From: Thermoanaerobaculia bacterium
Lineage (GTDB): Bacteria > Acidobacteriota > Thermoanaerobaculia > Multivoradales > J023
NCBI GenBank assembly: GCA_030431255.1
Contig: JAUIJL010000003.1
Coordinates: forward strand, 186,001-250,000
Direction: 5' to 3'
Length of the DNA: 64,000 nt
This document shows positions 50,014 through 59,329 of the stretch, piece after piece. How positions within the stretch are numbered: the stretch's first letter is position 1; every line of letters begins with the position of its first letter. Below the pieces are notes generated by a model that was not told the origin of the DNA, ran no database searches, and saw nothing but the letters and a program-made list of their open reading frames with translations. The position numbers were made by a program, and so were the translations under genes.

Positions 50014-53000
50014 ATGTCGTCCCCGATTCGGTTATTGCTCAGGGCGTGGTGTGTGGAAAGCAGGGCGTTGCTGTGCGTCGCCCTATGGATTTTCGTCGCT
50101 GTTCCGTCCCTGGCGACGCAGGACACCCCACCGGAGCCTTCCCCCATGGCAGGGCTGCCGAGCCCCTCCGAGCTGCCCGACGATTTCTTCGACGCCCTCG
50201 AATACCGATTCGTCGGACCTCTGGGCAACCGTGTGCCGGCGGTGGTCGGCGTGCCGGGCGACCCACTGACCTACTACGTGGGCGCGGCCTCGGGCGGCAT
50301 CTTCAAGTCGGAGGATGGCGGACATAGTTGGCGGCCGATCTTCGATGACATGCCGTCGGCGTCGATTGGTGCTTTGGCGGTGTCGCCTTCCGATCCCAAC
50401 GTGGTGTGGGTCGGAACGGGAGAGGCGTTTATCCGCTCGAATGTGTCGATCGGCGACGGCGTCTACCGATCCACGGACGCGGGCATCACCTGGCAACATG
50501 TCGGCCTGTCCGCCAGCGGGCGAATCTCCAGGATCCTCACTCACCCTGAGGACCACCGCGTGGCCTATGTCGCCGCCCTGGGGCACGGATACGGCCCGCA
50601 GGAAGAACGGGGCGTTTTCAAAACCACTGACGGTGGGGAAACCTGGGAGAAAGTGCTCTTTGTAGATGCCGAGACCGGCTGCTCGGATTTAGTGATGGAT
50701 CCGAACAATCCGCGCATTCTGTTCGCCGGCATGTGGGACTTCGAGATGAGCACCTTCAGCCGCACCAGCGGCGGCCCAGGCTCGGGTCTGTGGCGGAGCA
50801 AGGATGCGGGTAAAACCTGGGAACGCTTGACCGGCCAGGGGCTGCCGGAAGCGCCGTGGGGCAAGATCGGTCTCACGATGACCGCCGCCGACTCCCGCCG
50901 ACTCTATGCCTTGATTGAAACCAATACCAACCGCGACTTCGCCGATCTGGATGCCTATCAGGGAACCCTGTGGCGGAGCGACGATCGGGGCGACTCGTGG
51001 ACCATGGTCAACGACGACAACACCCTGCACCAACGGCCGCTCTACTACACCCGGCTGCTGGCCGCGCCGGACGATGCCGACGAGGTGCATTTCATGGCCG
51101 CGCGGCAAAGCCTCTCCTTGGACGGCGGCAGGACGTCGTACGTGCGTGACTCCGGTTGGGATCACCACGATATGTGGATCGATCCGCTTCAGCCGGACCG
51201 CATGATCACGGGCCATGACGGCGGCATTTCGATCTCCTGGAATCGCGGGGAGACCTGGTTCAAACCTCAGCTGCCCATCGCGCAGATGTACCACGTGGCG
51301 GTTGACGATCAGATCCCCTATTTTCTTTACGGCAACCGCCAAGACGGAGACGCCATGCGTGGCCCCTCGAATACCCTCGCCGGGGCGGAGATTCCCATCG
51401 GAGCTTGGAAGTCCGTGGCCGGTTGCGAGGTGGGATTCACCTTGCCGACCCCGGGCAATTCCGACCGCGTTTGGTCCGGCTGCTACGACGGGATTCTCGA
51501 TCTCTACGATGGGGCCACGGGTCATTATCGCAACGTCAGCGTGTGGCCCGAGGCGGTGGAGAGCTGGCACGGCCAAGACTTGGAATATCGATTCCACTGG
51601 ACCTTCCCGATGGCCATCTCGCCCCATGACCCCGACCGGGTATACGTCGGCAGCCAATTCCTGCACCGGACCGACGACGCCGGCCAAAGCTGGCAAGTGA
51701 TCAGCCCGGACCTGACCTCAAACAATCCAGATCTTCAGCGGCGAACCGGCGGGCTGACCCTCGACGACGCCGGACCGACCCTCGGACCTTCTCTCTTCGC
51801 CATCGCGGAATCTCCACTGACCCCTGGGGTCCTTTGGACCGGTTCCAACGACGGCCGCGTGCACAGCTCGTCGGACGGTGGCCGAAATTGGGACGACGTC
51901 ACGGCGAATCTTCCCGAGCTGAACGGCCTGGGGACCATCTCCAATATCGAGCCGTCCCGACACGATCCGAAGACGGTCTATCTCACCGTCGATCGCCATC
52001 AAGAAGGGGATTTCGAGACCTATGTCTATCGCAGCAGGGATCTCGGACGAAGCTGGAAGCGAGTGATCCAGGGAATTCCCCAAACCGTGCATGCCTACGC
52101 CCACTGTGTGAAGGAGGATCCGTCGGTTCCGGGATTGCTCTATTTGGGCACGGAGAACGGCTTGTGGATCTCCTTCGATAGCGGGGAGTCCTGGCGCGCA
52201 TTCCAATCCAATCTGCCCCGGGTGCCGGTCCATTGGATCGAAATTCAAGATCACTTTCAGGATTTAGTGGTGGCGACCTATGGCCGGGGCTTTTGGATCT
52301 TGGACGATCTGACGCCGGTCCAGGCTTTGGCGAAGGAATCGTCCCGTGATCCCGGGCCGTACCTTTTCGAGCCCCGTTCCACTTACCGCTTCCGGTCGCG
52401 GCAGCGCACCATGGCCCAGGCCGGCGACCCGGTGGCCGGCCGCAACCCCCAACAAGGGGCCGGTCTCCACTGGTATTTGTCGAAGCCCGCGGAGAGTGTG
52501 CGTCTAGAGATTCTGGATGCCGAGGGAGAGGTGGTGCGGTCGGAGGACGAGATGGCCACAGAAGCCGGACTCCACCGGTGGGTCTGGGATCTGGCCTACG
52601 ACGCCACCGCGACCCCGAAGCTGCGCACCCCTCCCCTCGAAGGAGGGCGGGGAGAGCTCGGCGACGGAGGATGGCGTCGGCTCACCGACGGAGGGCCTCT
52701 CGAAATCTTGGTGCCACCAGGGGCCTACCGAATTCGGCTCGTGATCGACGACGGCGAGCGGGAGATCGTGCGAGAGAGCTCGTTGGACTTGATGCTGGAT
52801 CCCGCTTCGTCGATCACGCCCGAGCAGCTCGAGCGCCAATACGAGGTGTTGCTGAGCTTGCGTCAAATGGCGGGAGACGCGGCGGCTTGGATCAACGAGG
52901 CGGAGTGGTTGCGCAAGCAGCTGCGGGACTTGGACGCTCGCCTTTCGGACTCTGATTCCGAGCTCGGCAGTGAGGAGGACGTGAGCAAGGCTCGGGACGG

Positions 53001-53307
53001 CATCGAGGCCCTGGCGACCGAGCTGGAGGGGGTAGAGGGGCGATTCTTCGATTTGCGGCTGACCGACGCGGGGCAGGATACCCTGCGCTGGAAGCGTTTG
53101 TTGTGGGCCAAAATCGGGCAGCTGGCTCGGCATGTGGGCGCGGGAGATTATCCACCCACCGATTCCCAGCTAGAGGTTCACGATGTCCTGGAAGAACGCA
53201 TGGAGGCGGCTCGAGCCCGTTTTGAGCAAATTGTGAATGAAGACTTGCCGGCCTTCCAAAATCTCTTGCGCGAGCTCGGCTGGGACGGACTAATTGTTGG
53301 ATTTTGA
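50014..53307 (+). CDS. Secreted sortilin/VPS10-like BNR-repeat protein
   Basis: 1097 aa with a signal peptide (1-30). The first 750 residues are beta-propeller blades with Asp-box/BNR motifs (SEDGGHSW, STDAGITW, TTDGGETW, SKDAGKTW and others), as in sortilin-type and sialidase-like proteins. A FlgD-like Ig segment follows at about 815-905, then an acidic coiled coil (about 935-1020). Such proteins are abundant in Acidobacteria and relatives and are usually called glycosyl hydrolase-like, without proof of enzyme activity. ATG 50014 has a perfect AGGAGG. It is single, not in an operon. Confidence 0.9.
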   Translation: MSSPIRLLLRAWCVESRALLCVALWIFVAVPSLATQDTPPEPSPMAGLPSPSELPDDFFDALEYRFVGPLGNRVPAVVGVPGDPLTYYVGAASGGIFKSEDGGHSWRPIFDDMPSASIGALAVSPSDPNVVWVGTGEAFIRSNVSIGDGVYRSTDAGITWQHVGLSASGRISRILTHPEDHRVAYVAALGHGYGPQEERGVFKTTDGGETWEKVLFVDAETGCSDLVMDPNNPRILFAGMWDFEMSTFSRTSGGPGSGLWRSKDAGKTWERLTGQGLPEAPWGKIGLTMTAADSRRLYALIETNTNRDFADLDAYQGTLWRSDDRGDSWTMVNDDNTLHQRPLYYTRLLAAPDDADEVHFMAARQSLSLDGGRTSYVRDSGWDHHDMWIDPLQPDRMITGHDGGISISWNRGETWFKPQLPIAQMYHVAVDDQIPYFLYGNRQDGDAMRGPSNTLAGAEIPIGAWKSVAGCEVGFTLPTPGNSDRVWSGCYDGILDLYDGATGHYRNVSVWPEAVESWHGQDLEYRFHWTFPMAISPHDPDRVYVGSQFLHRTDDAGQSWQVISPDLTSNNPDLQRRTGGLTLDDAGPTLGPSLFAIAESPLTPGVLWTGSNDGRVHSSSDGGRNWDDVTANLPELNGLGTISNIEPSRHDPKTVYLTVDRHQEGDFETYVYRSRDLGRSWKRVIQGIPQTVHAYAHCVKEDPSVPGLLYLGTENGLWISFDSGESWRAFQSNLPRVPVHWIEIQDHFQDLVVATYGRGFWILDDLTPVQALAKESSRDPGPYLFEPRSTYRFRSRQRTMAQAGDPVAGRNPQQGAGLHWYLSKPAESVRLEILDAEGEVVRSEDEMATEAGLHRWVWDLAYDATATPKLRTPPLEGGRGELGDGGWRRLTDGGPLEILVPPGAYRIRLVIDDGEREIVRESSLDLMLDPASSITPEQLERQYEVLLSLRQMAGDAAAWINEAEWLRKQLRDLDARLSDSDSELGSEEDVSKARDGIEALATELEGVEGRFFDLRLTDAGQDTLRWKRLLWAKIGQLARHVGAGDYPPTDSQLEVHDVLEERMEAARARFEQIVNEDLPAFQNLLRELGWDGLIVGF

Positions 53308-53570
53308 AGGGCTTGCCGAGGATCGGAGGGCACGGGTCAAGGCTCCATAGGTTGCCAGAATCGGTTCCGCGCGGTAGCATCTTCGGGCGCTTTCATGTCG
53401 TAATCGCAAGCCTTATTTCTGCTTTGCCGAGATCCAGCGGCATCGTCGACGCAACGCCTGGACTCGGTCGAGGCGAATCAGGCGGCACAGGCCGCCCTCT
53501 GATGTATGTTCTGACCAGCTCTGCGGACGATACAGCTCGAAGACCTGGGCTTTTTGCCCGAGGAGCACCT

Positions 53571-55553
53571 ATGAACGCACAGGAACCCCTGAGCCCGCAT
53601 AGCCCCGGCACGTCCTTCGTCTCCTCCGTCGATTCGGATGAGCCCGTGCCGAAGTCTGTGGCGGCGACCCTCGATACCTCCCGAGGAGCCTCTGGAACCC
53701 TTCAAGAGATCTGCTACTGGCTGAGCGCCGGCTTGGTGCTCATGACCTTGGTGGCTCTGGCGGGAGTGGTCACAGCCACCCAAGATCCAGGCGAAGCTGG
53801 GGCCGAGAGCGCTGCCGGCACGACAGCTGAAGCCGAGGCCGGCGAGCAGGTGCTGACCGCCGATGAGGAGCACGAGAAGCTTTTCCTCGAAAATCGCTTC
53901 CCATCGGCGACGACCTGCGCCACCTGCCATCCCGATCACTATCGGGAGTGGTCGGTCTCACCTCACGCCTATGCCCAGATGAGCCCGGTGTTCAACGCCA
54001 TGCACGGCACGGTGCTCAAGCTCACCAACGGCACCAACGGCGACTTCTGCATCCGCTGCCACACGCCGGTGGGCATGAATCTCGGCGAGCCGGAATTCAT
54101 GTCGAATATGGATCGGCATCCCACTTCCCGCGAAGGCGTGACTTGCATCGTCTGCCATCGGGTCAACAAGGCCTACGGAAAGCTGAGCGGCCGCTTGGCG
54201 ATCGTCGAAGGAGATCTCTTCGAGCCGGTCTTCGGCCCGAAGGGCAACGACGAGCTGCAGCGGGTGCTCGACAGCGGTGATTATCGGGTCAATACGGAAC
54301 GGGGCCGCGCGGGTCGCGCCATTCACACCGAGGCCCAGGAATTCTTCCAGCTCAGCACGTCGGGTTTCTGCGGCACCTGCCACGATGTCAATCTGGTGAA
54401 CGGATTCCGGCTGGAAGAAGCTTTCAGCGAGTTTAAGAATTCTCCGTCCGCGGAAGACGGCACGTCTTGCCAGGATTGCCATATGGGCACCGAGCCCGGT
54501 GTTCCTTCGGGATACGCGGAGGCGCCGGCGGCGGTGGTCGGCGGCAAGCCCACCATGGCCCGTAAGCGCACGGACCACATGTTCATCGGCCCGGATTATT
54601 CGGTCATTCATCCCGGCATCTTTCCCCACAACACGCAGGCCTCGGAGCTGGCGACCATTCGCGAGTGGCTGACTTTCGACGTCGAGGCCGGGTGGGGGAC
54701 CGACGAATTCGAGGGCAACGTGGCCGAAGACTTCGAGTTCCCGGAACGCTGGACGTCGATCGATGATCGCTACGATGCCCGCGACATCCTCAACGAAAAT
54801 CTAGCTCTGTTGGAAGAAGCCAATCGCCAGCGCAAGAAGGTCCTGCAAGAAGGTTACCAATTCGGTGAGATTCGTCTGTTGCGGGCCGATGAGCGCAAGG
54901 GCATCGAGTTCGAGGTCGACGTCGTGAACGCCACTCGGGGCCACGGTGTGCCCACCGGCTTCGACGCCGAGCGCCTGGTCTGGGTGCGGGTCGTCGTTTC
55001 CGACCGCGACGGTCAGGTAGTGTTCAAATCCGGCGACCTCGACCCCAACGGTGACGTCCGTGACGCCCACAGCCTCTACGTGCACAACGGCGAGCTGCCC
55101 AGGGATCCCTATCTGCTTTCCCTGCAGTCCAAATTCATCACCCGCATGGTTCGGGGAGGGGAGCGGGAGCAGGTGCTGGCGGTCAACTACTCTCCGGACC
55201 CTCTGCCTTTCCTGCGGCCCTCCACCTCGTCCACCATCCTCACGGGACGCCCCCGGGGGGCTCGCAAGCACAAACAGGGCATACCGCCCGGAGGTAAGCG
55301 AGTGGGCACCTACTTGGTGGAAGCCTCCAAGCTCACCGGTCACGGCCCTTATCGAGCTGAGATCGAGATCGTCGCGGGAATGGTGCCGGTCAATTTGATC
55401 GATGCCATCAAAGGGGTCGGCTTCGACTACGGCATGAGCCCGAGGGAGGTCGCCGAGAAAGTGGTCGAGGGTCATTTGGTGCTGTGGGAAAGGGAGCTGG
55501 GCATTCCGTTGCATTCCAGCAAGCTTCCTAAACAGCGGGAGGCCGCGCCGTGA
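53571..55553 (+). CDS. Membrane-anchored five-heme cytochrome c
   Basis: 660 aa. A single membrane anchor (about 45-68) is preceded by about 45 polar residues, so the heme domain faces the periplasm. CxxCH motifs start at about residues 116 (CATCH), 160 (CIRCH), 192 (CIVCH), 267 (CGTCH) and 300 (CQDCH). The C-terminal half (after 330) is heme-free and beta-rich. The frame extends to 53304, but ATG 53571 has GAGGAG 5 nt upstream, and the extension has no signal. The last four bases overlap the outer-membrane barrel gene (GTGA), tying the two proteins together. Confidence 0.92.
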   Translation: MNAQEPLSPHSPGTSFVSSVDSDEPVPKSVAATLDTSRGASGTLQEICYWLSAGLVLMTLVALAGVVTATQDPGEAGAESAAGTTAEAEAGEQVLTADEEHEKLFLENRFPSATTCATCHPDHYREWSVSPHAYAQMSPVFNAMHGTVLKLTNGTNGDFCIRCHTPVGMNLGEPEFMSNMDRHPTSREGVTCIVCHRVNKAYGKLSGRLAIVEGDLFEPVFGPKGNDELQRVLDSGDYRVNTERGRAGRAIHTEAQEFFQLSTSGFCGTCHDVNLVNGFRLEEAFSEFKNSPSAEDGTSCQDCHMGTEPGVPSGYAEAPAAVVGGKPTMARKRTDHMFIGPDYSVIHPGIFPHNTQASELATIREWLTFDVEAGWGTDEFEGNVAEDFEFPERWTSIDDRYDARDILNENLALLEEANRQRKKVLQEGYQFGEIRLLRADERKGIEFEVDVVNATRGHGVPTGFDAERLVWVRVVVSDRDGQVVFKSGDLDPNGDVRDAHSLYVHNGELPRDPYLLSLQSKFITRMVRGGEREQVLAVNYSPDPLPFLRPSTSSTILTGRPRGARKHKQGIPPGGKRVGTYLVEASKLTGHGPYRAEIEIVAGMVPVNLIDAIKGVGFDYGMSPREVAEKVVEGHLVLWERELGIPLHSSKLPKQREAAP

Positions 55554-57163
55554 ACGGGAAACGTTTTTGGGGCTTGAGCTGGTGGTTCTGCGCCCTTTTC
55601 TCGATATGCGTGCTTTTGGCGCCCGTGGAGTCGGCGGCGTCGGCAGAGGCCGACTCGCCTACGTTGGACGGATCTTCAACTGCGGAAGAAAGCCCCTCCG
55701 GAAAGAAGACAAAGACACAGGGCGCCGAGTCCGACGATGACCACCATGGAAAAGAAGACCATGGAGAAGACGCCGAGCAACAAGGCGACGCGGATCACCA
55801 GGGACGTCACGGCGAGGCCGGCCACCACGGTGGTCACGGAAGCGGCCACAGCAGCCGTCTTTCGGACGAGGTGATTCCCCTGGATCCCGAAATGCCGGAG
55901 CGGCCCAAGCCCTTGGTGGAGCTGGGAGAGCCCTTTCTCGGCACCGGCACTTTGAATCCGGGCATCCAGCTGCCGACGGGTGCGGTCTGGCAACCCAGCT
56001 TGTTGGTCTTCGGCAATTGGCGCACCGCGGTCCAGACTTTCGAAGCGGACAACGGCACGGGACGGACCACCGAGCTGGCCACCCGCTTGGATCTCTTCCT
56101 AAACCTCTCCCTCTCCGGCAGCGAGCGGCTGGTCTTGGGAGTACGGGCCCTGGACGGTGACGGCGATTTCACCTCCTATTTCTTTGAGAGCCCGGATCCG
56201 TCCCTGGACGGTGAATTCCGCGACGTGACCGATGCGGACATCGAGGTGCTCTTTTTCGAAGGGGATTTCGGGGAGATCTTTCCCGACTTGGATCGGGATG
56301 ATTTCGGCTCGACCGACATCGGATTCTCCGTGGGGCGGCAGAATCTGCTGTTCCAGGAAGGCCTCTTGCTCAACGACAACATCGATGGAGTGGGTCTGAC
56401 CCGCAACACGTTGCTGCCCGAGGGAACGTCGAATTTTCGCGCGACTTTCTTCTACGGTTGGGGTGAGGTCAGCACCAGCGCTTTCAACGACCGGGATGCT
56501 CAGCTCTTTGCCTTGCTGACCTCCACGGATTTCCTCAAATCCACCGTGGATGCCGATCTGGCGTACGTCCGTACCAGTGACACCAGCGGTGATTTGATCG
56601 TCGGCGGCGTCAGCGCGGTGCAACGGATCGGTGCCATGAATAGCGCGTTTCGGGTCCTCGGCTCCCATGCGGTGGACGAGGAGACCCTCTTCTCGAGCGA
56701 TGGTTTTCTGTTATTCAGCGAGCTCTCGTGGGTTCCCCACGGCACCCACGACTTGATCTACGCCAACAACTTCCTGGCCATAGACGACTTCGTGCCCGCG
56801 GCCCGAGGCGTCGGCGGCGCGGGTGGTGGACCCCTCGGAAGGGCGGGGATCAACTTTGCATCGGCCGATCTCGGCAGCTTCGATGCCCCCCTTTCCAGTC
56901 GTGCCAGTGATGTGTTCGGGGGAGCGTTCGGTTACCAGCGTTTCTTTGATCACACCCGCAAGCAGCTGTTGATGGAGCTCGGCTATCGCCTCGGCATCGA
57001 GGACACACAGACCGACTCCTACGCGGCGACGGTCCGTTTTCAATCCGCCCACGGCAAACACACTGTGCTGGTGCTCGATGGTTTCGTCGGTCATCGCGAG
57101 TCTCTCCTCGGAGATGATGAGGTGCCTTTTGGTGGGCGTGTTGAGCTCCTCTTCAAGTTCTGA
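55550..57163 (+). CDS. His-rich outer-membrane beta-barrel (porin of a cytochrome conduit)
   Basis: 537 aa. The signal peptide ends at about 33. A His/Asp/Glu-rich stretch (about 60-105, repeated HH, HG and DH pairs) could bind metal. The rest is a run of amphipathic strands ending in F at the C-terminus (LLFKF), the outer-membrane insertion signal. It has 16-22 strand-like segments by eye. It is encoded between two multiheme cytochromes and overlaps the first, which fits the porin of a porin-cytochrome electron conduit. Sequence does not resemble a known MtrB/PioB that I can recognise, so this is by context. The start is GTG 55550. Confidence 0.75.
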   Translation: MNGKRFWGLSWWFCALFSICVLLAPVESAASAEADSPTLDGSSTAEESPSGKKTKTQGAESDDDHHGKEDHGEDAEQQGDADHQGRHGEAGHHGGHGSGHSSRLSDEVIPLDPEMPERPKPLVELGEPFLGTGTLNPGIQLPTGAVWQPSLLVFGNWRTAVQTFEADNGTGRTTELATRLDLFLNLSLSGSERLVLGVRALDGDGDFTSYFFESPDPSLDGEFRDVTDADIEVLFFEGDFGEIFPDLDRDDFGSTDIGFSVGRQNLLFQEGLLLNDNIDGVGLTRNTLLPEGTSNFRATFFYGWGEVSTSAFNDRDAQLFALLTSTDFLKSTVDADLAYVRTSDTSGDLIVGGVSAVQRIGAMNSAFRVLGSHAVDEETLFSSDGFLLFSELSWVPHGTHDLIYANNFLAIDDFVPAARGVGGAGGGPLGRAGINFASADLGSFDAPLSSRASDVFGGAFGYQRFFDHTRKQLLMELGYRLGIEDTQTDSYAATVRFQSAHGKHTVLVLDGFVGHRESLLGDDEVPFGGRVELLFKF

Positions 57164-57181
57164 GCTGCGCGGAGAGGCTGA

Positions 57182-59329
57182 GTGAATCGGACCGCCCTCA
57201 CGGTGCCGGCCGCCATGCGGGTGCTTCTCCAGATCTTCGGTCTCTGGGGATGCATGTTGGGATCGCCCGTGGCCGTGGCGGCGTCGGAGCCGGGGCGGGT
57301 CGTTCCCGACGAGGTGGTGACCGCCGAGAGCTGTGGGGAGTGTCACGCCTCGGAGCTGGTGGTTTGGAAGACCACCCCCCATGCCACGGGCTTCAAGTCA
57401 TTGCACCGCAAAGCCTCGGCATCGGCCATTGCCGAGCGCATGGGCTTCAAGCTGATCAAGCGCGACAGCATCTGTCTCGACTGTCACTACACACCCACCG
57501 AGCAAAGGGGGCAATTACGGGCGGTTTCGGGGGTGTCTTGCGAGAGCTGCCACGGTGCCGGCAAGGAGTGGATCGATGTCCACAACGACTACGGTGGCAA
57601 AGGCATCGACCACACCACTGAAACCGCCGAGCATCGGGCGGCCCGAATCGAGGCCAGCCGGGCGGCCGGCATGCGTCGTCCTACGGATCTCTATCCCGTG
57701 GTTTCGAGCTGTTTCGCCTGCCACACCGTGCCCAACGAGGCCTTGGTCAACGTGGGCAAGCACAGCCTCGGCAGCTCTGGATTCGAGCTGGTGAAGTGGA
57801 TGGACCAAATCCGCCACAATTTCTTGGATTCCTTCCTCACCGGCGACGGCAGTGTGAACGCCGAGCTTTCCCAAGCCCACAAACGGCGTATGTATTTCGT
57901 CGGCCGGGCGCTGGACCTCGAATACAGCTTGCGGGGCTTGGCCGAAGCCACGGAGCCCGGCGTCTTCTTCAAAGCTATGCAGCGTCGGTTGAGGTCCTCG
58001 GTGGTGGAGATGCGAGCCGTCGCTACGGTGTCGGATGTGGCCGCCGCCGATCAAATGATCACTTTGGCCAAGAACGTCGACGCCAACCTAGGCAATCGCG
58101 ACGCGCTTTTGGCCGCGGCGGATCGCGTGGGGGCGCTCAACCGGCAATTCCTGGAGGCTTACGACGAGGGCAGCTCGGCGGCCCAAGCCCTGGCCTCGTT
58201 CGATCCTTTGATCGCCGGAGAGCAGATCGATCTACCTCGCGACCCGGAGCCGGAAGCTCCGGAAAGCCGAACGGTGGTCGCTGCCGGAGGAACCCAAAAC
58301 GACTCTCAGGGAGCTGTCGCGACCACCGGTGGAGTGGCTCCAGCACCGGGGCAGGCAGAGGTGCAGATCATCCCTGGGATCGAGGCCGAGGGCGAAAAGA
58401 GGAGCCACCTTCGCCCTCGATCGAAATTCGATACCCTGGCGGCCTCCGCTTGTCAGAAATGCCACGGAGATCAGAATGCCTGGTGGTTTGACGACCCGCA
58501 CTACTCCGCGGTGGAGCCTTTCCTGGATCGAGCGCAAAAACCCTCGAAGATAGCCCGCCTGTACGGGCTCTCCCCGAGTCAAATGGCGCGGGGCGACAGC
58601 CTCTGTATGGATTGCCACGGCACCATCGCCACCGCCAGGGCAGGTCGTGAGGTGCAAGACGGCGTCAGCTGCCAGAGCTGTCACGGTCCCGGAGCCTCGT
58701 ATTTGGATCCGCACCAGGAGGGCGAGAAGTCTCTCGGCCGACAGAGGCCCGGTTTTCAGAAGGCGTTGCAGCTGGGCATGAAAGACTTACAAGAGCTCAA
58801 GACTCGGATGCGGAATTGCGCCTCGTGTCACTACGTGACGGATCCCCGCTTGATTTCCTCGGGACACCCCACTGGCGTGGACTTCGACATCGCCGGCGGC
58901 ATGGCGAAGATCAAGCATTGGTCAGCGGGTCTCGAGACCGCGAGCTCCTTGAAAACGGCCTACCAGGCGGTTCTCAGCGAGAGGGGAGCGATTCCCAAGG
59001 TGCGCTTGGCGCGATTGGAGCAGAGGATCTCGTCGGGCGGAGGGCCGGTGGCGGATTCCGGATCGGCGCCGCGGCGCCCGACCGTTCGGGCACCTCGACC
59101 GGTGGCTCGTCGGGCCGACGGGTCGCGGGCGGGGGCCGGAGCCTCGCAAGCGGCTGCGTCGGCGCCGGGCTCACAAGCCGTGACCATCGATGTGCCGGAG
59201 CTACCGGAAGTCTCGGAAGGGACTTCCATTGAGGACCTCCTAAAATTAGTGAAGGAACGGGTCGAGCTCCTCTATGAAAAACTGGGCCGGGCTCGTGTGC
59301 ATGGTGGACGCCAAGGAGATGGATCGTGA
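57182..59329 (+). CDS. Eight-heme cytochrome c from an internal duplication (c554-like)
   Basis: 715 aa with a signal peptide (1-34). Heme motifs fall in two sets of four: CGECH 51, CLDCH 98, CESCH 120, CFACH 177, then CQKCH 424, CMDCH 475, CQSCH 497 and CASCH 546. The spacing between second and third hemes is 22 in both halves, and the sequences around them (SVSCESCHG compared with GVSCQSCHG) match. This is a tandem duplicate of a tetraheme cytochrome c554-like module. The middle linker (about 330-400) is Pro/Ala-rich. The C-terminal Arg/Ala-rich tail is disordered. The start is GTG 57182; the stop overlaps the next gene (GTGA). Confidence 0.92.
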   Translation: MNRTALTVPAAMRVLLQIFGLWGCMLGSPVAVAASEPGRVVPDEVVTAESCGECHASELVVWKTTPHATGFKSLHRKASASAIAERMGFKLIKRDSICLDCHYTPTEQRGQLRAVSGVSCESCHGAGKEWIDVHNDYGGKGIDHTTETAEHRAARIEASRAAGMRRPTDLYPVVSSCFACHTVPNEALVNVGKHSLGSSGFELVKWMDQIRHNFLDSFLTGDGSVNAELSQAHKRRMYFVGRALDLEYSLRGLAEATEPGVFFKAMQRRLRSSVVEMRAVATVSDVAAADQMITLAKNVDANLGNRDALLAAADRVGALNRQFLEAYDEGSSAAQALASFDPLIAGEQIDLPRDPEPEAPESRTVVAAGGTQNDSQGAVATTGGVAPAPGQAEVQIIPGIEAEGEKRSHLRPRSKFDTLAASACQKCHGDQNAWWFDDPHYSAVEPFLDRAQKPSKIARLYGLSPSQMARGDSLCMDCHGTIATARAGREVQDGVSCQSCHGPGASYLDPHQEGEKSLGRQRPGFQKALQLGMKDLQELKTRMRNCASCHYVTDPRLISSGHPTGVDFDIAGGMAKIKHWSAGLETASSLKTAYQAVLSERGAIPKVRLARLEQRISSGGGPVADSGSAPRRPTVRAPRPVARRADGSRAGAGASQAAASAPGSQAVTIDVPELPEVSEGTSIEDLLKLVKERVELLYEKLGRARVHGGRQGDGS

